Shown here: positions 6,954-12,165 of the stretch, piece by piece
Layout: the number at the start of each line of letters is the position of its first letter
Numbering within the stretch: position 1 is the stretch's first letter
Source of the DNA: Smithellaceae bacterium
Lineage (GTDB): Bacteria; Desulfobacterota; Syntrophia; Syntrophales; Smithellaceae
Direction: 5' to 3'
Assembly (NCBI GenBank): GCA_028704195.1
Contig: JAQVLL010000023.1
Span: 1 to 12,165 of the forward strand
DNA length: 12,165 nucleotides
Made by a program: the position numbers and the translations under genes
The notes under the pieces: generated by a model
What the model saw: only the letters and a program-made list of their open reading frames with translations
Told to the model about the DNA's origin: nothing
The model's database searches: none

Positions 6954-8196
6954 GGATCGTACCCTGCCCTTCGTATTTCCCAAAAATAACCGTGGTGTTG
7001 TTCCCGCCAAACGCAAAGGAATTGGACAAAACATGGCGCAGGTCGGCCGCACGGGCGCCTGCCGTCACATAATCCAGGTCACATTCGGGATCGCGTTCCT
7101 TAAAATGAATCGTCGGCGGGATAAAGCCATGCGACAACGCCAGCAGGCTCACAATGGCTTCCAGCGCACCCGCCGCATCCAGCGGATGGGCGTGCATGGA
7201 TTTTGTTGAACTCACCGGAATCGAGTAGGCGCGCGGGCCGAATACTTCTTTAATGGCCCTGGTTTCGGTCACATCGTTTGCCGGTGTAGCCGTCCCGTGG
7301 GCATTGATGTAATCAATATCTTCCGTGGACAGCCCGCTGTCCTCCAGGGCCGCCCGCATCGAACGCACGGCACCGGAGGCTTTTTCGTCGGGGGCGGTCA
7401 TGTGAAAGGAATCACAGCTCACTCCATACCCCAGAACTTCACCGTAAATGGTTGCACCCCGGGCCAGCGCCGACTCCAGCGATTCCAAAACCAGAATGGC
7501 TGACGCCTCTCCCAGCGAAAGACCGGAACGGTTCCTGTCAAAAGGCCGGCAGACATCCTCATCCAGAGATTTCAGTGCGTTAAAAGCTGCATAGGTAATC
7601 CGGCACATCGGCTCGACACCGCCGGCCAGCATGATCTCCGCCTGACCGCTCTGAATCAGATCCCTTGCATAGCCCAGCGCGTTGGCACCCGAAGAACAGG
7701 CGGTCATCAAGGTGGTTTTAGGCCCCTGAAGTCCCAGATTGGACGCAATCCGGTCAGCCGAGGACGCACAATAGACGGTGGACAGGCGGGAAAATCTCGA
7801 CCTGTTAAACCCTTTGGCCAACAGATCCGCGTAAAAGTTTTCCGCTTCAAACAACCCTCCGGAACCTCCGCCGATAATCACCCCCATGTCTTCTTTGAAC
7901 CGTTCCGGCAGCGGACAAAGCCCGGCATCTGTGAGCGCCTCGATCGTCGCGGCAAAGGCCAGCTGATCGGCGCGGGACATTCTTTTGAGAGAAAATGCCT
8001 TCGGAATGGACTCGCGGGGGTTGAAATTCCTGATTTGTCCGCCTTTATGCGTGCGAAATCCGGTCGTATCAAAAAGATCAATCTGATCTATGCCGCAGAC
8101 ACCCTCCCGCAAAGAGACGGTGAATTGTGCAACGTCGCCACCAATGGCGTTTATCGTCCCTAAGCCTGTAATTACAATGCGTTTTTTACTATCCAT
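6943..8196 (-). CDS. Beta-ketoacyl-ACP synthase II-type ketosynthase (active, KS-alpha partner)
   Basis: Started at the ATG at 8196 (MDSKKRIVITGLG) the protein has 417 residues, the normal FabF length. The frame is open for 74 more codons up to 8418, but that stretch runs into the nitroreductase gene and shows no ketosynthase similarity. The triad is intact: Cys167 in LMTACSSGANA, His300 in NAHGTAT and His337 in STKSMHAHPLDAAG, with Lys332 and the C-terminal NSFAFGGNN loop. It catalyses decarboxylative Claisen condensation of malonyl-ACP with an acyl-ACP in the cytoplasm. Two changes near the second His are uncommon, since the usual KSxTGH reads KSMHAH. The stop overlaps the start of the triad-less partner, so the two are likely to be made in equal amounts as a KS/CLF heterodimer. 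The ribosome-binding site is weak (AAGG about 13 bases upstream). Confidence 0.93.
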   Translation of the reverse strand: MDSKKRIVITGLGTINAIGGDVAQFTVSLREGVCGIDQIDLFDTTGFRTHKGGQIRNFNPRESIPKAFSLKRMSRADQLAFAATIEALTDAGLCPLPERFKEDMGVIIGGGSGGLFEAENFYADLLAKGFNRSRFSRLSTVYCASSADRIASNLGLQGPKTTLMTACSSGANALGYARDLIQSGQAEIMLAGGVEPMCRITYAAFNALKSLDEDVCRPFDRNRSGLSLGEASAILVLESLESALARGATIYGEVLGYGVSCDSFHMTAPDEKASGAVRSMRAALEDSGLSTEDIDYINAHGTATPANDVTETRAIKEVFGPRAYSIPVSSTKSMHAHPLDAAGALEAIVSLLALSHGFIPPTIHFKERDPECDLDYVTAGARAADLRHVLSNSFAFGGNNTTVIFGKYEGQGTIHGS

Positions 8197-8323
8197 CCGG
8201 AATTTCAGCCTTTTTTTGGAATGTTCTTTCCGAAGATCGGGAAACTTAAAATGGGCAGGCCAAAAAGTCAAACAAATATTAAAAATAAGGGGGTACAGGC
8301 CCGGTCCCTCAGCAGGAAATTCT
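8197..8323 (-). promoter_or_regulatory. Intergenic gap with weak promoter-like pair and possible hairpin
   Basis: This 127-base gap is the largest break inside the operon downstream of the ACP gene. Reading the minus strand, a small imperfect hairpin (stem GGGAC with GT(A)CCC, 8308-8291) is followed by CCTTATTTTTAATATTT, a weak intrinsic-terminator shape. Further on, TTGACT at 8271-8266 and TAAGTT at 8248-8243 are separated by 17 bases and would start a transcript about 40 bases before the ketosynthase ATG. The -35 is good, but the -10 matches the consensus at only three of six positions. Together they could allow the left half of the cluster to be expressed separately, but each element alone is weak. 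Confidence 0.25.
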
Positions 8324-8884
8324 CTAAAACATTTTTTTGCCAAACGCGTTAAGATGCACCATCTCGGACACCGGCCTGCGAGGAGGCCCTTCCTTCGGTT
8401 CCACCGCCGGTCGTCCAACGGGGATCACGGCGGCCACTTCATACCCCTGGGGCAGATCGATCACTTTCCTGCAGACATCATGATCCATCAGGCCGACCAC
8501 GACCGTCCCCAAACCCATTTCATGCGCGGTAAGACAAAGTGTCTGCGTGGCAATGCCCAGATCAAACATATACCAGCTGGCATGTTTGGTGACTTCCACC
8601 CCTCCATAGCACCCGGAAACGCCTGTTTTTGCACAGACGACGATCAGGGCGGAAGCGACAAGCGAACATTTGGTCGCAGGATTTTTATCGGAATACGTCG
8701 CCACGACTTGCCGGATGATCTCACGGTCGCGCACCACAACAAACTCCCATGCCTGCGTGTTGGCCCAGGATGGGGAGCAGCGTACGGCTTCAAAGATTTT
8801 TTTCAATTCTTCATCGGTCACAAAATCATCCGTAAACTTTCGAATGCTGCGTCTTTTTTGTATGGCTTCCTGTAATTCCATCAT
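8324..8884 (-). CDS. Nitroreductase-family FMN oxidoreductase
   Basis: The 186-residue product has the family landmarks in order: RRSIRKF at 11-17 (FMN phosphate contact), SPSWANTQAWEFVVV at 37-51 (FMN and dimer region), a central segment with LGIATQTLCLTAHEMGLGT at 109-127, and IPVGRPA at 154-160. Such proteins are soluble homodimers that use NAD(P)H and FMN to reduce nitro groups, quinones, enones or other conjugated systems. The natural substrate cannot be read from sequence; a role in reducing or desaturating a cluster intermediate is only suggested by position. It follows the acyltransferase after 24 bases. Two ATG codons stand side by side at 8884 and 8881; GGGAG lies four bases before the first and seven before the second, so the true start may be the second. 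Confidence 0.9.
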   Translation of the reverse strand: MMELQEAIQKRRSIRKFTDDFVTDEELKKIFEAVRCSPSWANTQAWEFVVVRDREIIRQVVATYSDKNPATKCSLVASALIVVCAKTGVSGCYGGVEVTKHASWYMFDLGIATQTLCLTAHEMGLGTVVVGLMDHDVCRKVIDLPQGYEVAAVIPVGRPAVEPKEGPPRRPVSEMVHLNAFGKKMF

Positions 8885-8908
8885 TCGTCTCCCTTCATTG
8901 ATGCAATA

Positions 8909-9706
8909 TTATATTTTTCTGTCCGGATCAGCGGCTTTCACGGCTGCGATTTTTTGTTCAAAAATCCGCCGGGTCTGATCAGCTATCACGTTGATCGAAA
9001 AATTTTTCGCCGAATAATCCGGCGTAAGCGTTGCGATCAATTCCATCGTAATGGTGTTCTTTTCCCGGGTTCTGAAGAGAAATGATCCGGGTGGAAACAA
9101 TTTATCGGTCCCCTGGATATAAACCAGATTTAATCCTGTATTGCAGTACCTCGCAATGCTGAACACCCCTTTATTGAAGGGCCCGATTCTGCCGTCGCGG
9201 CTCCGGGTTCCCTCCGGAAATAAAAATAAATTGCCACCTGCGGCCAGATGCGTTTTGATGCTCTCCAGATGATTGATCATGGCCGCACCTGTCATTTCAG
9301 ACGGCGAGGAAGACACATAACCCGCTTTCTTCATGAACCAACCGAAAACCGGCACCTGGAAAAACGTTTTTTTAATAATCGTCGTCTGGCGCGGAAACAG
9401 GGAAACCAGCAGGATCGGGTCAAGATAGGACAGATGATTGCATACAATCACAGACGACCTGAGCGCACACACTTCCGGATCGATCTTATACGTTGTGCGG
9501 GGAATGAGACGGCCTGTCAGATTGAAAAAGAACTTCATGTGCAGGTGAAACAATTTCTGGATGGCCCCTGCGCTGTTTTTTGTCAACAGATAACAGGGAA
9601 TAAACAGGAAAAGCAATATGAACAAAAAGCCGAAAAGAAAATAGCCCCATAAAATCAACATGAGGCAAAAATTGCCGATATGCTGAAAAAATCGAATAAA
9701 CGCCAT
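8909..9706 (-). CDS. Membrane 1-acylglycerol-3-phosphate-type acyltransferase (PlsC/LPLAT family)
   Basis: A 265-residue protein of normal PlsC length. One strongly hydrophobic stretch at residues 14-40 should anchor it in the inner membrane. The acyltransferase motif I H-x4-D appears as NHLSYLD (His91, Asp96), and motif III as LFPEGTRS ending at residue 169, followed by GPFNKGVFSIA; both catalytic elements are intact. The family moves an acyl group from acyl-ACP or acyl-CoA to a lysophospholipid or other hydroxyl. Genes of this type are common in aryl-polyene and flexirubin clusters, where they are thought to attach the pigment chain to a lipid head group; that role here is inferred, and a housekeeping PlsC is the alternative. 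The ATG follows the ketosynthase TGA after six bases with only a weak Shine-Dalgarno, suggesting coupled translation. Confidence 0.92.
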   Translation of the reverse strand: MAFIRFFQHIGNFCLMLILWGYFLFGFLFILLFLFIPCYLLTKNSAGAIQKLFHLHMKFFFNLTGRLIPRTTYKIDPEVCALRSSVIVCNHLSYLDPILLVSLFPRQTTIIKKTFFQVPVFGWFMKKAGYVSSSPSEMTGAAMINHLESIKTHLAAGGNLFLFPEGTRSRDGRIGPFNKGVFSIARYCNTGLNLVYIQGTDKLFPPGSFLFRTREKNTITMELIATLTPDYSAKNFSINVIADQTRRIFEQKIAAVKAADPDRKI

Positions 9707-9712
9707 TGGATA

Positions 9713-10954
9713 TCAGGTCAACTTTCGAATCAGCAGGCTGGTATTGACGCCGCCGAACGCAAAATTCTGAATGGCCGCGGTTGTAACCGGATGTTCGATA
9801 AGCTTCTGAACGTGCCTGACCATCGCGCAGCGTTCGTCAATGTCTTCGAGATTGATCGTCGGGGCGATAAAATTCTCCTGCATCATGTAAAGCGTTAAAA
9901 TCGTCTCAATGACTCCGCAGGCCGCCATCGTGTGTCCCATGTAGCTCTTGAGAGCCACCACATGAGGATTGGAGCCAAAAACCGTGCCGATTGCCTGCGC
10001 CTCAATGATATCCCCCATCTTCGTGGCGGTGGCGTGAGCGCTGATCAGATCAACTTCCGAGGCGGAAATTTCTGCATTTTCAAGACCCAGTTGCAGTGTT
10101 TTGGTAATACCTTCAAGATTGGGAAGAATCAGGTCTCCTCCGTTGGAGTTGCAGGCGAAGCCAATCACCTCGCCCAGAATCGGCGCGCCTCGTTTTTTGG
10201 CAAATTCATACTCTTCCAGCATGACGGCGCCCGCGCCTTCGGCGACCACAAGGCCGTCTCGCGCTCTGTCAAACGGACGGGGCGTTTTTTCCGGCTGGTC
10301 GTTGAAAGCGGTGGAACAGGCCAGAAGGTTGTCAAAAACCGCAACCGTGATCGTGTCATATTCATCGGCACCGCCGCAGAGCATGGCGTCCTGCAGGCCG
10401 TACTTGACCGCTTCGTAACCAAAACCGATGGACTGGCTCGACGTAGTGCAGGCAGTCCCCGAAGAAATAATACGGCCGGTTATGCCAAACATCTTTGAAA
10501 TATTCACGGCAGTCGTATGCACCATGGATTTCAGGTAATCCACGGCACCGATCTTTTGATAGGTTTCCTTATCTTTTGCTCCCAGAAATATTTTGTAGAT
10601 ATCGCGCTGAACCGTGGGCGAACCGTGAATAGAGCCAAACGCGATGCCCAGTCGCCCCCCCGTTACAAACTCGTTGGGAAGCCCCGACTGCTCCAGCACT
10701 TCCTCGGCAACCTGACAGGCATAATAAGCCACCGGCCCCATGGTCTTGCGGTGCTGCCTTTTGAAGTCATACTCAATCGGATCACTCACCGTGCCGTAAA
10801 CCCGCGAATGAATAAAGCGGCCGATCAGTTCATCTTCACGCAGCGTTTTAACGCCGGAAACCCCCTTCTGAAGACTTTCGACGATTTTATCCCTGCCATG
10901 ACCGATGGGTGATATTGCCGAACAGGCTGTTATAACGACTCTACGATCCGTCAT
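9713..10954 (-). CDS. Beta-ketoacyl-ACP synthase (second active ketosynthase)
   Basis: This 413-residue ketosynthase has an intact triad: Cys169 in SSGTACTTSSQ, His307 in SAHATATKMGD and His341 in LKSYMGHTMAACG, with Lys336 and the NFAFGGVN loop near the C-terminus. The usual HGTGT box reads HATAT, with both glycines replaced by alanine. The protein also differs clearly from the ketosynthase at 6943-8196, for example GTACTTS against MTACSSG around the Cys, so the two are not recent duplicates and probably have different substrates, for instance first condensation on an aryl starter versus later elongation. Its ATG lies five bases after the ACP stop, with the ribosome-binding site GGATAGGA overlapping that stop. 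This tight pairing makes the neighbouring ACP its likely carrier partner. Confidence 0.93.
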   Translation of the reverse strand: MTDRRVVITACSAISPIGHGRDKIVESLQKGVSGVKTLREDELIGRFIHSRVYGTVSDPIEYDFKRQHRKTMGPVAYYACQVAEEVLEQSGLPNEFVTGGRLGIAFGSIHGSPTVQRDIYKIFLGAKDKETYQKIGAVDYLKSMVHTTAVNISKMFGITGRIISSGTACTTSSQSIGFGYEAVKYGLQDAMLCGGADEYDTITVAVFDNLLACSTAFNDQPEKTPRPFDRARDGLVVAEGAGAVMLEEYEFAKKRGAPILGEVIGFACNSNGGDLILPNLEGITKTLQLGLENAEISASEVDLISAHATATKMGDIIEAQAIGTVFGSNPHVVALKSYMGHTMAACGVIETILTLYMMQENFIAPTINLEDIDERCAMVRHVQKLIEHPVTTAAIQNFAFGGVNTSLLIRKLT

Positions 10955-10959
10955 TTGTC

Positions 10960-11226
10960 CTATCCCTGTGCAGCGTGGCGTTTTTCCGCCAGCATTTCAA
11001 TATAATCAATTATCTGGCGCATCGTGCGGATGTCCATCGCCTGCTTTTTCTCATCCCGCGTCAGCTCAGACCCCAGGAATTTCTCGATTTCCAAAAGCAG
11101 GTCAATCGCATCAATACTGTCAAAACCATAGGCTTCACGCAAGTTGACATCCAGCTCGGGATTTTCAACCTCAAACTCCCTCAGAAAAATGTCGCGGACT
11201 TCATTTTCAATATCCTGACGTGTCAT
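10960..11226 (-). CDS. Acyl carrier protein
   Basis: An 88-residue acidic protein with the four-helix ACP pattern. Ser37 in YGFDSIDAIDLL matches the DSL motif and would carry the 4'-phosphopantetheine arm on which the chain is built. The helix II region is LLLEIEKFLG, as in standard ACPs. It is somewhat longer than the roughly 78-residue housekeeping ACP and has a C-terminal tail (EMLAEKRHAAQG). It is the first gene after a 136-base gap with a TATAAT box and directly precedes a ketosynthase gene, so it is likely a dedicated carrier of this pathway. The AAAGGAG ribosome-binding site is 13 bases before the ATG, longer than ideal, but no closer in-frame start codon exists. Confidence 0.95.
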   Translation of the reverse strand: MTRQDIENEVRDIFLREFEVENPELDVNLREAYGFDSIDAIDLLLEIEKFLGSELTRDEKKQAMDIRTMRQIIDYIEMLAEKRHAAQG

Positions 11227-11265
11227 GAACTTCGGGTAACTCCTTTAATGACGCTGATGAATCAT

Positions 11266-11294
11266 ATTATATGTTTCCGTAAAATATCTGACCG
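11266..11294 (-). promoter_or_regulatory. Candidate sigma-70 promoter upstream of the ACP gene
   Basis: On the minus strand a perfect TATAAT occupies 11271-11266. Seventeen bases further upstream is CGGTCA at 11294-11289, which matches TTGACA at three of six positions. Transcription would begin near 11259, giving a leader of about 33 bases that contains the AAAGGAG ribosome-binding site of the ACP gene. The position, in the largest gap of the window and before a run of tightly packed genes, suits an operon promoter. The -35 is poor, so an activator may be needed, or the match may be chance. Confidence 0.4.
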
Positions 11295-11362
11295 CCGCTC
11301 CGGATCTTTTTCCAAACAAAAGTGCCGCGAAAATTAGCACAAATAAGCGTTGCCGTCCAGCA

Positions 11363-12165
11363 TTAGAGTAAACGGGACAGTTCCCCGTTAAAACGCCGGG
11401 TGCCGATTATCTGCCTCACGGCATTGAAAGATCCCATAATACTGCCCATCACTCCCGGTGCGACGGCATTCTGTCCGGCCAGACAGAGTCCCTCAATGGA
11501 CAGATTGTTCATAGAAGCAACTTTCAGCAGTTGACGCGCTGAACGCAACACCCCGTAACAGGAACCCTCGGGACAATTCACATAATCGCGCAGCGTCAGA
11601 GGTGTAAAGACATCCAAAATCTCCGCATTTTCCAGAGGGCCGAATACCTCTTCGGATTTCTTTAATAAATTCCGGGCGATGTCCAGTTTTTTTTCTTCAT
11701 AGTCCGCGCCGCGCTTGCCCGACACTGTGTTTTCCCAACGGCTCCAGTCATGATAAAGCGACCGGGAAATGATGGAAAGTAAATTGGTTCCTGAATCATT
11801 GCCGTTTCGTATCTGGCAAAAAATGCCGTCCGTGATCCCCCCGCGCTTATCATGGTGAAGCCGGTAAATATTGTAATCCAGTTCACCGTGCGCTGCGGCG
11901 TCAACGCCTGCCTGCACGGCAATCACTCCTTTTGTTTCCTCAAGCGTTAAAATCCGCTCCCGCATAGAATTCCGCAGTGCGCCCTGATCGAGCAGACCGA
12001 GCATGGTTTTGGGATGGATGGCCGCCACAACCGCGTCGGCAAAAAGTTCCTCACCATCTTCGCGGCTGATCCCCGTAACTTTACGGGAGAACGAGTTGAT
12101 TTTCCGCACAGCCGAATTCAGGATCAGATCCCCACCCAGCGCGTTGAAACGCTGTGCAAAAGCAT
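11363..12165 (-). CDS. Phytoene-desaturase/RetSat-like NAD(P)/FAD-dependent oxidoreductase (C-terminal part, cut by window edge)
   Basis: The frame is open from the right edge to the TAA at 11363, giving 266 visible residues that begin AFAQRFNALGGDLILNSAV, the segment where carotenoid desaturases pair substrate and FAD. A GTG at 12109 is an internal codon, not a start. The C-terminal region contains TPLTLRDYVNCPEGSCYGV and GLCLAGQNAVAPGVMGS, the second being the FAD-binding C-terminal motif shared by CrtI, carotenoid isomerase CrtISO and retinol saturase. The Rossmann GxGxxG domain must lie outside the window. Family members desaturate, isomerise or saturate conjugated polyenes, with FAD as cofactor, usually membrane-associated. 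Its place beside an ACP and two ketosynthases suits modification of a polyene chain, and similar oxidoreductases occur with flexirubin-type clusters. It may belong to a separate upstream transcript, since a 136-base gap follows. Confidence 0.87.
   Translation of the reverse strand, partial: AFAQRFNALGGDLILNSAVRKINSFSRKVTGISREDGEELFADAVVAAIHPKTMLGLLDQGALRNSMRERILTLEETKGVIAVQAGVDAAAHGELDYNIYRLHHDKRGGITDGIFCQIRNGNDSGTNLLSIISRSLYHDWSRWENTVSGKRGADYEEKKLDIARNLLKKSEEVFGPLENAEILDVFTPLTLRDYVNCPEGSCYGVLRSARQLLKVASMNNLSIEGLCLAGQNAVAPGVMGSIMGSFNAVRQIIGTRRFNGELSRLL

Larger units (their letters stand above)
1..11271 (-). other. Putative operon/biosynthetic gene cluster, aryl-polyene- or flexirubin-like
   Basis: Eleven genes from the ACP to the thioesterase run in one direction with gaps of 0-24 bases or short overlaps, except for the 127-base gap before the ketosynthase at 8196. 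The set ACP, two active ketosynthases, a triad-less ketosynthase, acyl ligase, aromatic ammonia-lyase, PlsC-like acyltransferase and 4HBT thioesterase matches the core logic of aryl-polyene and flexirubin synthesis, in which an aryl acid primes a type II chain-extending system. Ketoreductase, dehydratase, malonyltransferase, phosphopantetheinyl transferase and export genes are absent from the window. The radical SAM enzyme and the acyl-CoA dehydrogenase are additions to that plan. The product class is inferred from gene content only. Confidence 0.65.

Noticed and set aside
6954..7052. A 33-codon extension of the CLF-like frame (to 7052)
   Set aside because: It lies over the C-terminal coding sequence of the active ketosynthase and lacks family-like residues; the ATG at 6953 has a suitable ribosome-binding sequence.
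8197..8418. A 74-codon N-terminal extension of the ketosynthase frame (to 8418)
   Set aside because: It overlaps the well-supported nitroreductase gene on the same strand, shows no ketosynthase similarity, and the ATG at 8196 starts exactly at the conserved family N-terminus.
8090..8875. A 261-codon plus-strand open frame
   Set aside because: It is antisense to the nitroreductase and the 5' end of the ketosynthase, its translation has no recognisable domain, and it is best explained as a shadow of the coding strand.
9932..10498. A 188-codon plus-strand open frame
   Set aside because: Antisense to the ketosynthase at 9713-10954, without a recognisable domain or ribosome-binding site.
11322..11340. 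GTGC/GCAC inverted repeat followed by TTTTG as a terminator for the FAD oxidoreductase gene
   Set aside because: The stem has only four base pairs with an 11-base loop and the T-tract is interrupted; it is too weak to call.
11363..12109. GTG at 12109 as the start of the FAD oxidoreductase
   Set aside because: The frame stays open to the window edge and the upstream residues match the family, so the gene is simply truncated by the window.

Overview
The window is one co-directional block of genes on the minus strand, read from right to left. It looks like part of a biosynthetic gene cluster built on type II fatty-acid/polyketide-synthase logic, closest in composition to the aryl-polyene and flexirubin families of Gram-negative bacteria. 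In transcription order it holds: the C-terminal part of a phytoene-desaturase/RetSat-like FAD oxidoreductase (cut by the right edge), an acyl carrier protein, a ketosynthase with an intact Cys-His-His triad, a membrane PlsC-type acyltransferase, a nitroreductase-family flavoprotein, a second intact ketosynthase, a triad-less ketosynthase-like chain-length-factor subunit, an adenylate-forming acyl-CoA/ACP ligase, an acyl-CoA dehydrogenase, a B12-binding-type radical SAM enzyme, an MIO-type aromatic amino acid ammonia-lyase, and the N-terminal third or so of a hotdog thioesterase (cut by the left edge).

From the ACP leftward, most genes overlap, abut or are separated by fewer than 25 bases, which implies an operon. 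The only larger gaps are about 136 bases before the ACP gene, with a perfect TATAAT box, and about 127 bases between the nitroreductase and the second ketosynthase, with a weak hairpin/T-tract and a weak promoter-like pair. No rRNA, tRNA, CRISPR array, insertion sequence or repeat was seen, and no gene-free stretch exceeds 300 bases.

Proposed joint role (inference): the ammonia-lyase removes ammonia from an aromatic amino acid to give a cinnamate-type acid; the ligase activates it; the ACP, the ketosynthases and the KS/CLF-like pair extend it; the FAD oxidoreductase and acyl-CoA dehydrogenase adjust its unsaturation; the radical SAM enzyme tailors it, for example by methylation or ring chemistry; and the thioesterase and membrane acyltransferase release it or attach it to a lipid. 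Ketoreductase, dehydratase, malonyl transferase and export genes expected for such a pathway are not in this window and may lie beyond either edge.

The organism is probably a Gram-negative bacterium of moderate GC content. The B12-type radical SAM enzyme and the many CoA-ester and flavin enzymes fit an anaerobe such as a member of the Desulfobacterota (for example Syntrophales), but this is only an impression from gene content. The B12-radical SAM and acyl-CoA dehydrogenase genes inside an aryl-polyene-like operon are the least expected components and the best candidates for new chemistry.
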